Of a stretch of 64,000 nt of DNA, positions 54,802 to 63,225 are shown one piece after another. The position numbers and the translations under genes were made by a program. This DNA is from JANMZO01 sp963763135 (lineage in GTDB: Bacteria > Actinomycetota > Acidimicrobiia > Acidimicrobiales > JANYDT01): positions 930,001 through 994,000 of the forward strand of contig CAVXNJ010000012.1 in the NCBI GenBank assembly GCA_963763135.1, written 5' to 3'. Position 1 is the first letter of the stretch. Every line of letters starts with the position of its first letter. The notes below the pieces were generated by a model. It had not been told where the DNA came from, did no database searches, and worked only from the letters and a program-made list of their open reading frames with translations.

Positions 54802-56139
54802 TCAGCCCAAGACGCTGTTGGTCGTGTTCTGCGGGCTGCGAAGTCGGGAGAACGAACCGATGTTGATCGGGAGCCCGGTCCGGGGTCCGGCTATCACCAA
54901 GGGATCACGATCATGATCGCGACCGTTCTGACACGCGTCGATGAGAGCTCCCATCAGCGGGCCCACCATCGGCGCATTCTTGAACTGGTTGCCGCTCGTT
55001 CCGATGGCGACATAGAAACCATCGATCTCGGTGCGGTCGTAGATCGGCAGCCAGTCGGTCGAAACGTCGTATACCGCAGCGAGGCCGACCGGTCGGTTGG
55101 GGAGGCCGACCTCGGGTAGACGCCGGGCCAGACGAAGCGTCTGGGCCTCCCAGACGCCGACGGTCGGGTTCGGATCGAACTCATCGGCGTCTTCGATCCA
55201 GACCAGCGGGTCGCACTCGGGCTCGACGCCGCCGACCGTCAGGGTGCCGCCGGGATTGGGCTTGAAGTAGGTGCCGAGGTCGGTGTCGCTGACGGCGATT
55301 CCTCCGTGTTCAAGGTCAAAGTCAGCCGGGGCCGGAACCACGTGAACTTCCTGTCGGAGTGGTCGCGTCGTAAGCACCGAATCCTTCATGGCGCCAGCCA
55401 GTTGATTGATGTGCGACGAGTGAGGACCGGCCGCGTTCACAATGATAGGTGCACTTATTATCTCTCCGGTTGCCAGCTCAACCGCCGAAACAACGCCATC
55501 ATCACTGTGCACCCCAACGACTTCCGATCTGAACCGGAACTCGGCACCAACGGCTTCGGCAGCGACCATCAGGTTGTGCGCAGCCAATGCCGGGTCATCG
55601 ACGAAGCCGGCATCGGGCGTCATGTATCCGCGCAACGTTCCGTGCGGATCACTCCAGAACTCGGGATCGTCGACCGGCTTTGGTGGCTGGTGACGGCCCA
55701 CGTCGATCGCGGGAAACATTGCGGCAAGTTCATCGGTGCCGAGTACTTGGTAAGGAACCCTGGCCTGATCAAAGAGCGCGAACGACTTGGTCGATGGAGC
55801 GTCGGGTTGTTCGAGCACCAGAATTCCGGTCTGCAGGAAGCGCGCCATTCCGGCCGGGTCGACGAGACCGAGCGTCTCCTCCCAGTGGATCCAGTGCTGG
55901 GCCGATTCCCACGCCAGCGCAACCGCATCCGCCGTTGAATAGTGAAACCGGATGATCGCCGACGATGAGCTCGTCGAGCCACCCCCGGCCGCCATGCCCT
56001 TGTCGAGAACGATCGGTCGGTACCCGCGTCGGGCGAGTTCCAGCGCGATGGAGCAGCCCAGCACACCGGCACCGATGACTACGGCGCCCGGCGCAGCCTT
56101 TGCATTTCCGCTGCTTGCTCGATCGGCCTGCTCGCTCAT
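54802..56139 (-). CDS. FAD-dependent oxidoreductase (D-amino-acid oxidase/sarcosine oxidase fold)
   Basis: 445 residues from ATG 56139 (MSEQADRASSG); the longer frame is Pro/Thr-rich and not conserved-looking. GxGxxG motif AVVIGAGVLGCSIALELARR, GGGSTSSSSAIIR and the final YVAIGTSGNQFKNAPMVGPL. It oxidises an N-substituted amino acid or similar amine. It stands alone. Confidence 0.88.
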   Translation of the reverse strand: MSEQADRASSGNAKAAPGAVVIGAGVLGCSIALELARRGYRPIVLDKGMAAGGGSTSSSSAIIRFHYSTADAVALAWESAQHWIHWEETLGLVDPAGMARFLQTGILVLEQPDAPSTKSFALFDQARVPYQVLGTDELAAMFPAIDVGRHQPPKPVDDPEFWSDPHGTLRGYMTPDAGFVDDPALAAHNLMVAAEAVGAEFRFRSEVVGVHSDDGVVSAVELATGEIISAPIIVNAAGPHSSHINQLAGAMKDSVLTTRPLRQEVHVVPAPADFDLEHGGIAVSDTDLGTYFKPNPGGTLTVGGVEPECDPLVWIEDADEFDPNPTVGVWEAQTLRLARRLPEVGLPNRPVGLAAVYDVSTDWLPIYDRTEIDGFYVAIGTSGNQFKNAPMVGPLMGALIDACQNGRDHDRDPLVIAGPRTGLPINIGSFSRLRSPQNTTNSVLG

Positions 56140-56496
56140 TCCAGATTCCACGGGTACGTCGTCCTTCAGCGTTGGTGATGGTTGGGGTGATGGCGTTGGT
56201 TTCGGGATCGCAGTTGCGTTGAACACAAGTCCCGCGGCATCGACCACGAAACTGGAACGTTCGTGCCGCATTGACACCTCGCCCCAGAATCGGCCAACCA
56301 GGCCGGGATTTCCAGAGACAAAGGTCCCGGGAGAAGCAGGCCGTCGGCAGGCCCAAATAGGTCGAAACCGCACCACAACGCCCGCAAATCAAGGACCTGA
56401 GCAAACGCTCAGGTTTAGGACCTTCGGCTCTAGCTGCCCCGACCGCGAAAAGCGCAGGATCTGCTGTGTCCTGAGTCACCTTATTGGGGGGTCCAA
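56140..56496. other. Promoter/leader region of the diiron operon
   Basis: No gene. The stretch 56165-56205 repeats GGTGATGG and GTTGG imperfectly. A perfect 7-bp hairpin, CCTGAGC-AAAC-GCTCAGG (56396-56413), followed by TTTAGG, lies 83 bp before the diiron gene. GGGGGG 5 bp before ATG 56497 is its ribosome binding site. Confidence 0.6.
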
Positions 56497-57618
56497 ATGC
56501 AGACATCCGACGACATCAAGCGAAACGAAATTGCCGATCGTCTTCCGACCGCCACGCCATTCGGGGTCCCCCTCGACTGGGCCTGGCTCCGAGGCGCTCC
56601 GGGCGAGTGGGGAATCCATCCCAAACCCAGTGCACGTGGTTTGACCATGAACGACATTTCCGTCGGGTCCTACGGAGAGGTTCCGGACCACGCACCGCGC
56701 CGCAGCATGGCGGGTAGAGGTTCGTCGATCGACGGGCCGGTGCCCGACATGGGTTACATCCTCAACAACAAGAGCGACGTGTGGGCTGAGAATGTTCGCG
56801 AGCTCTACGAGGAGGCCGTCGCCCGTCAGTGGTCGGCCACCCGCGACATTCCGTGGAGCGAACTGCCCGAGTTGCCTTCCGACATCGAACACGCCATCTG
56901 TCAGGTGTTCACCACGCTCACCGAGATCGAGATGATCGCGGCCGACCTGCCGGCGAAGTGGATGTGGCGCATGAACCACGACTACCTCGAAGCCAAGATG
57001 TTCCTATGTACACAGATCATGGACGAGGCTCGCCACACTGAGGTGTTCCGCAAGCGTGCGCTGTCGAACGGTGGCGGTCTGCTGTACTCCCGCGGTTCGG
57101 GTGAAGGCCTTCTGCGCACGATCCTCGAAGCCAAGACGTACACCCAGGCCACGGCACTGCTTCACCTGCTGGGCGAAGGATTCATCCTCGACATCTTCCG
57201 CATGGGTGAACTGATCGCCCCGTCGCACGTCGAGAAGAAGATCTTCCGCATGGCGATGCAAGACGAAGCCCGGCACGTGGCCTACGGCACCATGCACCTC
57301 CGCTACGCAGTCGAGAACGATCCCGACGTCGCCGAAGAGATTCACGAAGCTCTCGATCATGGCGAGATCGTGCTCACCGAGTTCGGCACGAACGCCGACT
57401 TCGGCAGCGCCCTGGCCTACCTCCTCGGCGGCGGCGAAGAGCACATCGAGACGAAAGGCTTCCCAATGCAGGCGGAGATGCAGCGCCACCAGTTCACGTC
57501 GTATCTGGCCCGTTGCGAACGAGCCGGCATCAGCCGCCTGGAGCGCACCAAGCTTCCGCTTGATCTGCTGGGCGTCGATATCTCGAAGATCCGTACCACC
57601 TCGCCCGCCGCGGCATAG
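56497..57618 (+). CDS. Ferritin-like diiron oxygenase-type protein
   Basis: 373 residues. Diiron carboxylate four-helix bundle: TEIEMIAADLPAKW, DEARHTEVFRKRAL, LLGEGFILDIFRM and DEARHVAYGTMHL supply two E/ExxH metal sets. The N-terminal 100 residues include RQWSATRDIPWSELPELP. It resembles BoxB/PaaA- and ribonucleotide-reductase-R2-like oxygenases. First gene of a four-gene operon with an SCP2 protein, a small Cys/His protein and a ferredoxin (an electron donor). An O2-dependent hydroxylation or desaturation of a lipid is a reasonable inference. Confidence 0.83.
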   Translation: MQTSDDIKRNEIADRLPTATPFGVPLDWAWLRGAPGEWGIHPKPSARGLTMNDISVGSYGEVPDHAPRRSMAGRGSSIDGPVPDMGYILNNKSDVWAENVRELYEEAVARQWSATRDIPWSELPELPSDIEHAICQVFTTLTEIEMIAADLPAKWMWRMNHDYLEAKMFLCTQIMDEARHTEVFRKRALSNGGGLLYSRGSGEGLLRTILEAKTYTQATALLHLLGEGFILDIFRMGELIAPSHVEKKIFRMAMQDEARHVAYGTMHLRYAVENDPDVAEEIHEALDHGEIVLTEFGTNADFGSALAYLLGGGEEHIETKGFPMQAEMQRHQFTSYLARCERAGISRLERTKLPLDLLGVDISKIRTTSPAAA

Positions 57619-57628
57619 GGGAGCCATC

Positions 57629-58093
57629 ATGACTGCAGCCGCACCCGCTGTTCTTGATGTGAACAGCCTCGACCTCTATCAGCAGCTCGCTCATCAGATG
57701 AACGACCATCCCGACCGCTACCGGGTTCTCGGCGATGCCGACATGACTGCGGTGATCACGATCGTCGGGCCCACGGCGACGACCAACGTCCAGCTCGTGT
57801 TCGAAGCGTTGTCGTGCGAATCGGTCGACACCATTTCGGTCGAAGAAGCGCATCTGGCCGACTTCCGTCTGGAAGGCCCTCTCGAGGCATGGACGGCGAT
57901 GTTCAACGACATTCTCGCCAACGGCCACGCCTCGGGTCCCTGGACGATCAACAGTCTGACCCTGCGCGGCGACCAGATCTCGTGTGAGGGCAACGACCCG
58001 ATGGGTCTCGACAAGTTCTCGCGATTCAATCAGACCCTGCAGGAATTCTTCGACGGCGCGAGCCGCCTTGACTACACCAGGAGCATTTCATGA
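57629..58093 (+). CDS. SCP2 sterol-carrier-like domain protein
   Basis: 154 residues, ATG 10 bp after the diiron stop with GGGGAG upstream. SCP2 fold inferred from NVQLVFEALSCESVDTISVE, then RLEGPLEAWTAMFNDILANG and the hydrophobic last helix DKFSRFNQTLQEFFDGA. SCP2 proteins bind lipids or acyl-CoA in a tunnel. It may present the substrate to the diiron enzyme. Confidence 0.75.
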   Translation: MTAAAPAVLDVNSLDLYQQLAHQMNDHPDRYRVLGDADMTAVITIVGPTATTNVQLVFEALSCESVDTISVEEAHLADFRLEGPLEAWTAMFNDILANGHASGPWTINSLTLRGDQISCEGNDPMGLDKFSRFNQTLQEFFDGASRLDYTRSIS

Positions 58094-58323
58094 GCGCCAG
58101 CGTTCCCGTCTGTCCGAACTGCAACCAGCCCATCACGCGGGCCCTCGATATGCCTTACGGATGGTGGGAGTGGAACGGCGAAGGCTACGTCCACACCACA
58201 CAAGCGACCCGGGTCGACATGGCCCCGTGGGTGCACGCCGACTGTATGGGCGAGCTTCGCAACTTCCACCCCCACGACAACCTGGCACCACGCAAACCAC
58301 GCGCGGTTGCCGCGACGAGCTGA
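58090..58323 (+). CDS. Small Cys/His (zinc-ribbon-like) protein
   Basis: 77 residues, overlapping the SCP2 stop by ATGA. CPNCNQPITR near the start and WVHADCMGEL later give a C-x2-C / H-x2-C zinc set. A tryptophan-rich middle (GWWEWNGEGYVH) is notable. Not recognised as a named family; co-encoded with the diiron/ferredoxin system. Confidence 0.75.
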   Translation: MSASVPVCPNCNQPITRALDMPYGWWEWNGEGYVHTTQATRVDMAPWVHADCMGELRNFHPHDNLAPRKPRAVAATS

Positions 58324-58335
58324 GCGAAAACCGTC

Positions 58336-58731
58336 ATGAGTTTTCGCGTGGTGGAGGAGCTGTGCATTGGTTGTGGCGCGTGTGACTACTCGTGCCCGAC
58401 CGGTGCACTGACCAAGACCGATACGTTTCTCGGTTTGTTCGTGATTGATCCGTTCACGTGCGACGACTGCGGCATCTGTGTTGACAAGTGCCCGGTTCTG
58501 GCCATCGAGGCCGACCCCGCGTGGCCGACCTGTCACGGGCACGGTTGCCCCCTCACGTCAAAGCGCATGGCCGACACGACGTGTGCCATCTGGCAACAGA
58601 AGTGCCCGTCCTGCGGCGCCACGCTGTGGCAGCAAGACGGTGGGGCGTGGTCGTGCGCGTCGTGTGACATGGGTATGAAAGTCCATTGCCCGAAGGAGAA
58701 GTTCCTGACCATCGGCGCAACGCGGCGATGA
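58336..58731 (+). CDS. Ferredoxin (2x[4Fe-4S]) with extra cysteine-rich tail
   Basis: 131 residues. Two CxxCxxCxxxC clusters: C10-C13-C16-C20 and C42-C45-C48-C52. A tail of eight more cysteines (C66, C71, C83, C90, C93, C107, C110, C118) includes CPSC and CASC pairs typical of a zinc ribbon. It is the natural electron donor of the diiron protein two genes upstream. Its last 14 codons, stop and 18 downstream bases are duplicated in tandem. Confidence 0.88.
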   Translation: MSFRVVEELCIGCGACDYSCPTGALTKTDTFLGLFVIDPFTCDDCGICVDKCPVLAIEADPAWPTCHGHGCPLTSKRMADTTCAIWQQKCPSCGATLWQQDGGAWSCASCDMGMKVHCPKEKFLTIGATRR

Positions 58732-58913
58732 CAAACAAGCACAGTCATTGCCCGAAGGAGAAGTTCCTGACCATCGGCGCAACGCGGCGATGACAAACAA
58801 GCACAGTCATTGCCCGAAGGAGAAGTTCCTGACCATCGGCGCAACGCGGCGATGACAAACAAGCACAGTCATTGCCCGAAGGAGAAGTTCCTGACCATCG
58901 GCGCAACGCGGCG
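58685..58913. repeat. 62-bp tandem repeat, four copies, containing the ferredoxin gene 3' end
   Basis: ATTGCCCGAAG starts copies at 58685, 58747, 58809 and 58871, an exact 62-bp period with near-perfect identity. Each full copy holds the last coding stretch of the ferredoxin gene, its TGA and ACAAACAAGCACAGTC. The last copy is cut at GCGCTAG. Only the first copy is translated. Confidence 0.95.
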
Positions 58914-59004
58914 CTAGCTGCTGTACCCGATGGTCGCTGAGCGCGAGCCGTACATCGGAGCCGCGCTCGGTCGACACGGTTGGGCGGAAATTCAGTCAGT
59001 CCAG

Positions 59005-60492
59005 TTAGCTGAGAAAGCTCTGGACCCGCTCAATCGTGTCGGCTTCCGCTGCCGGTTTGTCGGTTCGGTATTGCTTCACCCGGGCGAAGCGGAGGGCAAC
59101 CCCACCCGGGTAACGGCGTGATACCTGCACGCCGTCGATCGCGATCTCCACGACCAGTTCCGGTCGTACGAATAACGTGCGGGGTCCCGAACCGGGGGCT
59201 TCGGTCCCGATCGCAATCTCCTGCAGCCGATCGGTCTGCCATTTCAGCATCGCGTCGGTCATGCCTTTGAATGTCTTGCCGACCATAACGAAACCGTCGG
59301 ACCCGCGAGCGCCGAGGTGGAGGTTGCTGAGCCAGCCGGTGCGGCGACCGTGGCCCCATTCGGCGGCGAGCACGACGAGATCGAGCGTGTGCACCGGTTT
59401 GACCTTCCGCCACGCCGAACCACGACGACCCGCCTGATACGGCGAGTCGAGACCTTTGACCACGACCCCCTCATGTCCGGCTCGGGTTGACTCCTCGGCG
59501 AAGCGGTCCGCTTCGTCGCCGTCGTCGGTTTCGATCGACGGCAGCAGTAGCTCGGGCAGGATCAGCGATTTCAATGCGCGCTTACGATCTCGGAGGGGCT
59601 CGTCAATCATCGATGTGCCGTCAGCGTGCAGCAGGTCGAAGAAGAACACCTGGCTGGCCGAGAGCCCGCTCATCGTGTCTTGAAACCTTCGGGGTCGTTG
59701 GTCTTCGTCCATGGCCAGGCACTCGCCGTCGAGCACCACCGACTCGGCGTCGATGGACCGCACGGCCTCGACCACGCCCGGCAGACCGGCGGAAATCTCG
59801 TTGAGTCCGCGCGTGAACAGTCGGACGTCGTTGCCCAGCTTGTGAGCCTGCAGGCGAATGCCGTCGAGCTTCCACTCGACGCTCGCTGGGCCGGTGGTGA
59901 GAACCGCCTCCGATGCGCTTGCCGATGTCGCCGCCAGCATCGGCTGAACGGCGACCAGAGGGGTGAGACCGACCTCCAGGCTTTTGCCGGTCAGGGCGCG
60001 CTCGGCGGCAACGCCCAGGTCGCCGAGCAGCATGGTCGCCCGGCGAAGGTCCGCAGCCACCACACCCGCGGCCTTGGCCACGGCATCGGCTACCACTCCC
60101 TCGTTGGCCCCCTGCCGCAGCTCTCCGGTCAGGAGGCGATAGAGGTGGTTCTGTTCTGCACTCGTAAGGCGCGTAAACAATCCACCGAGCACAACCTCAC
60201 GCTCCCGTTGTGAACCGCTTCCCGATGTCGCCGCCAACCGTTCCAGCGTGTCATCCACTTCCGTGATGAGAACGCTCGGCTGCGATGCGCCTTCGGTGTG
60301 GGCGTCTCGAGCGGTCGCCCAACCCACACCGAAACGACCCTGAACCGGTTCGCCGACGAGGAGTCCGATGGCCACTCGGACCTCCCCCGGTCGGAGACGG
60401 CGCAGAACTCCTGCGATGTCGGCGATCTTTTCGGTCCGCTTCGAGGTGGCGGCGACGCGACCCGATAGCTGAACGATGTCGTCGTACAGCAT
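59005..60492 (-). CDS. ATP-dependent DNA ligase (LigB type)
   Basis: 495 residues from ATG 60492 (MLYDDIVQLS). Adenylation motif EWKLDGIRLQ with the active lysine, motif III FFFDLLHADG, motif IV GHEGVVVKGL, motif V SAWRKVKP and C-terminal OB-fold LEVVIEIAIDGVQ-like VVEIAIDGVQVS. The helical N-domain matches actinobacterial LigB. It seals nicks with ATP, an accessory to NAD-ligase LigA. Divergent from exonuclease III. Confidence 0.92.
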   Translation of the reverse strand: MLYDDIVQLSGRVAATSKRTEKIADIAGVLRRLRPGEVRVAIGLLVGEPVQGRFGVGWATARDAHTEGASQPSVLITEVDDTLERLAATSGSGSQREREVVLGGLFTRLTSAEQNHLYRLLTGELRQGANEGVVADAVAKAAGVVAADLRRATMLLGDLGVAAERALTGKSLEVGLTPLVAVQPMLAATSASASEAVLTTGPASVEWKLDGIRLQAHKLGNDVRLFTRGLNEISAGLPGVVEAVRSIDAESVVLDGECLAMDEDQRPRRFQDTMSGLSASQVFFFDLLHADGTSMIDEPLRDRKRALKSLILPELLLPSIETDDGDEADRFAEESTRAGHEGVVVKGLDSPYQAGRRGSAWRKVKPVHTLDLVVLAAEWGHGRRTGWLSNLHLGARGSDGFVMVGKTFKGMTDAMLKWQTDRLQEIAIGTEAPGSGPRTLFVRPELVVEIAIDGVQVSRRYPGGVALRFARVKQYRTDKPAAEADTIERVQSFLS

Positions 60493-60574
60493 TGGGCCAG
60501 TGTTCTGGAGATCAGCCTCATCCATGAAGGTACCTGCGTCGAGAGTCCAGCGGCTTCGAGACTACCGTGCACGC

Positions 60575-61384
60575 GTGCGAATCGTGTCCTGGAACATCAA
60601 CTCCGTCCGGGCTCGCACCGACCATCTGGTTCGGCTCATGGAACGGCTCGACCCGGACGTCGTGCTCCTGCAGGAGACCCGATGCCCCGACCTCGTGTTT
60701 CCCAACGAGCTCTTCGTCGACCGGGGCTATCAGGTCGCGCATCATTCACTGGACCATAGAAACGGTGTCGCCATCGCGAGCCGGGTCGGCCTGTCTCACG
60801 TCCGGTGCGGTTTTCTCTCGTCCTCGAGTGAAGACGGAGCTACACGATTTGACGATGCCCGCCTGATCTCGGGTGTGTGCAGCGGGATCCGCTTCTACTC
60901 CGTCTATGTGCCCAACGGCCGCACACTGGAAGATCCTCAGTACACATACAAACTTGCCTGGCTCGAGCATCTTCGCGTCGAGGCTCAATGGCACACCGAC
61001 CGCCGCAAGCCGGTGGTGTTCGCCGGTGACTTCAATGTCGCGCCGGCCGACATCGACATCTACGACCCGTCGAGATTTCGTCGGACCACCCACGCGAGCC
61101 CGCCGGAGCGCGCGGCGATCGCCGCGTTGACTGACGCCGGTCTGATCGATGCGATGCGCAGCCGTGACCAGTCGGCGGGACTGTACACGTGGTGGAGTTA
61201 CGCACCCGGACAGGTCGAACGGAACCGGGGTCTTCGCATCGATCTGGTCCTCGCGTCGCGCAACGTGGACCGGCGAATCACCAAACTTGACGTCGATCGC
61301 ACGACTCGTGGGCTGCCGCGTGCATCCGATCACGCGCCCGTGTGGTTCGAGATCGCTCCGCGATCATTGGCGAAAGACCACTAG
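60575..61384 (+). CDS. Exodeoxyribonuclease III
   Basis: 269 residues from GTG 60575 (VRIVSWNINSVRARTD). Metal/catalytic motifs of the EEP family: WNINSVR, LQETRC (E), VYVPNGR, FAGDFNVAP (D, N) and SDHAPVWF (D, H). It removes 3' blocks and AP sites in base-excision repair. Next to DNA ligase. The start codon lies 83 bp from the divergent ligase gene. Confidence 0.93.
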   Translation: MRIVSWNINSVRARTDHLVRLMERLDPDVVLLQETRCPDLVFPNELFVDRGYQVAHHSLDHRNGVAIASRVGLSHVRCGFLSSSSEDGATRFDDARLISGVCSGIRFYSVYVPNGRTLEDPQYTYKLAWLEHLRVEAQWHTDRRKPVVFAGDFNVAPADIDIYDPSRFRRTTHASPPERAAIAALTDAGLIDAMRSRDQSAGLYTWWSYAPGQVERNRGLRIDLVLASRNVDRRITKLDVDRTTRGLPRASDHAPVWFEIAPRSLAKDH

Positions 61385-61930
61385 CGCGAGAACTGATGCT
61401 GTAAACGCCGTGACAACCAACGAATCTGCGGAATCGCCGACTTCCGGTATGAACACGTCATAGCGTTCGGCCAACACGTCGGGGCCACCCTCGATCGTCA
61501 TCCAACCGTCGAGCACAACGGCGGCGACGGTGTTGTCGAGAGAACAGTCGGATCCGGCGTCAACGTGGATCACATCGATCACTGGTGCACCCAGCCCTGC
61601 GTTGCGTCGCACCATGAGGTTCAGATCCCGGACAGGCCCGCCGAGCAGTTCGGCGCGGGACTCGTCGTCTCCGCTGAAGCGCACCTCATCGAAGCGGTGA
61701 AGCACGTTTGCCACACCGTTGACGAACAGCGTCATACCTGCGCCGTAAGCGACGACCAGCGCCCGATCCACACCGGGGAGCGATGAAAACGCCCCATCCT
61801 CGGTCACCTCGGCGATACTGAGCCGCCAGCTCCAAGACTCGGGACCGGGGACCGCCAGAACTTCATCTGTGACCCCACGCCCGTTGGCCCAGGCCATTCG
61901 TCGATGGTTCGCGGCGCGTTGCAGGATCAC
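61364..61930 (-). CDS. HutD/Ves-family protein
   Basis: 188 residues. HutD fold (PF05962): WANGRGVTDEVLAVPGPESW, WSWRLSIAEVTEDGAFSSLP and LDGWMTIEGG-like strands. The family is cupin-like and often sits with histidine-utilisation genes, but none is here. It overlaps the GNAT gene (GTGA) and converges with exonuclease III over 21 bp. Confidence 0.87.
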   Translation of the reverse strand: MILQRAANHRRMAWANGRGVTDEVLAVPGPESWSWRLSIAEVTEDGAFSSLPGVDRALVVAYGAGMTLFVNGVANVLHRFDEVRFSGDDESRAELLGGPVRDLNLMVRRNAGLGAPVIDVIHVDAGSDCSLDNTVAAVVLDGWMTIEGGPDVLAERYDVFIPEVGDSADSLVVTAFTASVLALVVFRQ

Positions 61931-62463
61931 GGCGAGACGACCTGGCTCGCCGTGATCGTCGAGCCGGTCGGAAAATGCAGCTTCATCCCGTTGTGTGAGG
62001 CGACAAATCCCAGTCGTTCGTAAAATCGCTTGGTGTGTTCGCGTCGAAGATCGGTTGTGAGCTGCACCATGAAACAGCCGCGAGTCCTCGCTCGATCCAG
62101 CGCATCGTTCATCATCACCGTTCCGAGTCCACCGCCTCGAATCGCAGATTTGATACGTACACTTTCTATCTGCGCGCGCTCACCACCCAGGTGACTCAGG
62201 CCGCGGATGAACGTCAGCTGATAGCACCCGAGGATCTCGTCGCCACGCAGGCCGACGATCACCCCGTTGTTCGGATCGGCCTGCATCGCTGCGAAAGTTG
62301 AACGGTACTGATCGGGCGCAGCCTCATAAACGGGGTTGCGACTCACGCCGAATTGGTCGTCGTTCAGCAGCGCCACGACATCCGCGAGATCGTCGATCAT
62401 TGCCTCGCGAAACACCAGATCGGTTCCCGCCGGCGAACGCGTCGACCACACAGAATTCTCCAT
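61927..62463 (-). CDS. GNAT-family N-acetyltransferase
   Basis: 178 residues from ATG 62463 (MENSVWSTRS). Acetyl-CoA motif A: RIKSAIRGGGLGTVMMNDAL, later FYERLGFVASHNGMKLHF. Overlaps the HutD start. Substrate unknown. A longer upstream frame is not protein-like and overlaps the DUF3152 gene. Confidence 0.9.
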   Translation of the reverse strand: MENSVWSTRSPAGTDLVFREAMIDDLADVVALLNDDQFGVSRNPVYEAAPDQYRSTFAAMQADPNNGVIVGLRGDEILGCYQLTFIRGLSHLGGERAQIESVRIKSAIRGGGLGTVMMNDALDRARTRGCFMVQLTTDLRREHTKRFYERLGFVASHNGMKLHFPTGSTITASQVVSP

Positions 62464-62562
62464 GACCCGACAATAGAACGGCGGCCGCGTCACAAGCGGG
62501 CCGGCCCCATAGACTGCTCCGGCGACCGTCAAGGTCTTCCCCACTTCGAAGGAGGTGTTGTC

Positions 62563-63180
62563 ATGCCGAAGACGGCACACTGTTTCTGCGTGACGCTCGC
62601 CGTCATCAGCGTTGTCGCGGCGAGCGGACCCGGGTTGGCCAGCACCCGTAAGGTTCCGCGCCTCAAGACGACAAACTACGCGATCAATGTGGATCCCGGA
62701 AGCGGCCTTCCTCGAGATGAGGTCACCGACATAGTGGCCGATATTCTGGCCGACCCGCGTGGATGGGCGCCGATGAAGCACACCACGTTCATAGCCGTCC
62801 CATGGGACAGCGCTCAACTGCGAATCTGGATCATGGAACCCGACGAGGTCGATCGTCGATGCGCACCGCTCACGACCGAGGGCTACAAGTCCTGCACGAT
62901 CGAGTGGGACGTATACATAAATGCCGACCGGTGGAAACTCGGTGCAGTCGCGGCGAAAATGGCGGTGCCCGACTATCGCCGTTACGTCGTCAATCACGAG
63001 GTCGGGCATGCGCTCGGTGAAGGACATCGCAAATGCCCGGGCAAGGGTCGGCTCGCACCGGTGATGTTGCAGCAGACAATCAGTTTGCAGGGATGCCGAC
63101 CGAATCCGTGGCCCAACCCCAGCGCGAAAATTCCGGTCATTTCGTCGTCAGACACCGTGCCGGATACCCTCGTTGGCTAG
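62563..63180 (+). CDS. Secreted DUF3152 zincin-like protein
   Basis: 205 residues with perfect GAAGGAGG 9 bp before ATG 62563. Signal peptide (CFCVTLAVISVVAASGPGLA) and zinc motif NHEVGHALGEGH (HExxHxxxxxH). DUF3152 proteins are actinobacterial exported probable metallopeptidases. Divergent from the GNAT gene. Confidence 0.9.
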   Translation: MPKTAHCFCVTLAVISVVAASGPGLASTRKVPRLKTTNYAINVDPGSGLPRDEVTDIVADILADPRGWAPMKHTTFIAVPWDSAQLRIWIMEPDEVDRRCAPLTTEGYKSCTIEWDVYINADRWKLGAVAAKMAVPDYRRYVVNHEVGHALGEGHRKCPGKGRLAPVMLQQTISLQGCRPNPWPNPSAKIPVISSSDTVPDTLVG

Positions 63181-63225
63181 ATGCAGGGATCAAGACTCCC
63201 GACGCGGTCGCAACACCCCGACGCG

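Noticed and set aside
58533..58862. Minus-strand repetitive ORFs with repeated FVIAALRRWSGTSPSGN-like blocks
   Set aside because: They are the reverse reading of the 62-bp tandem array after the ferredoxin gene and have no start or family support.
58685..58913. Possible CRISPR array
   Set aside because: The 62-bp units are contiguous and identical, with no unique spacers and no cas genes; it is a plain tandem duplication.
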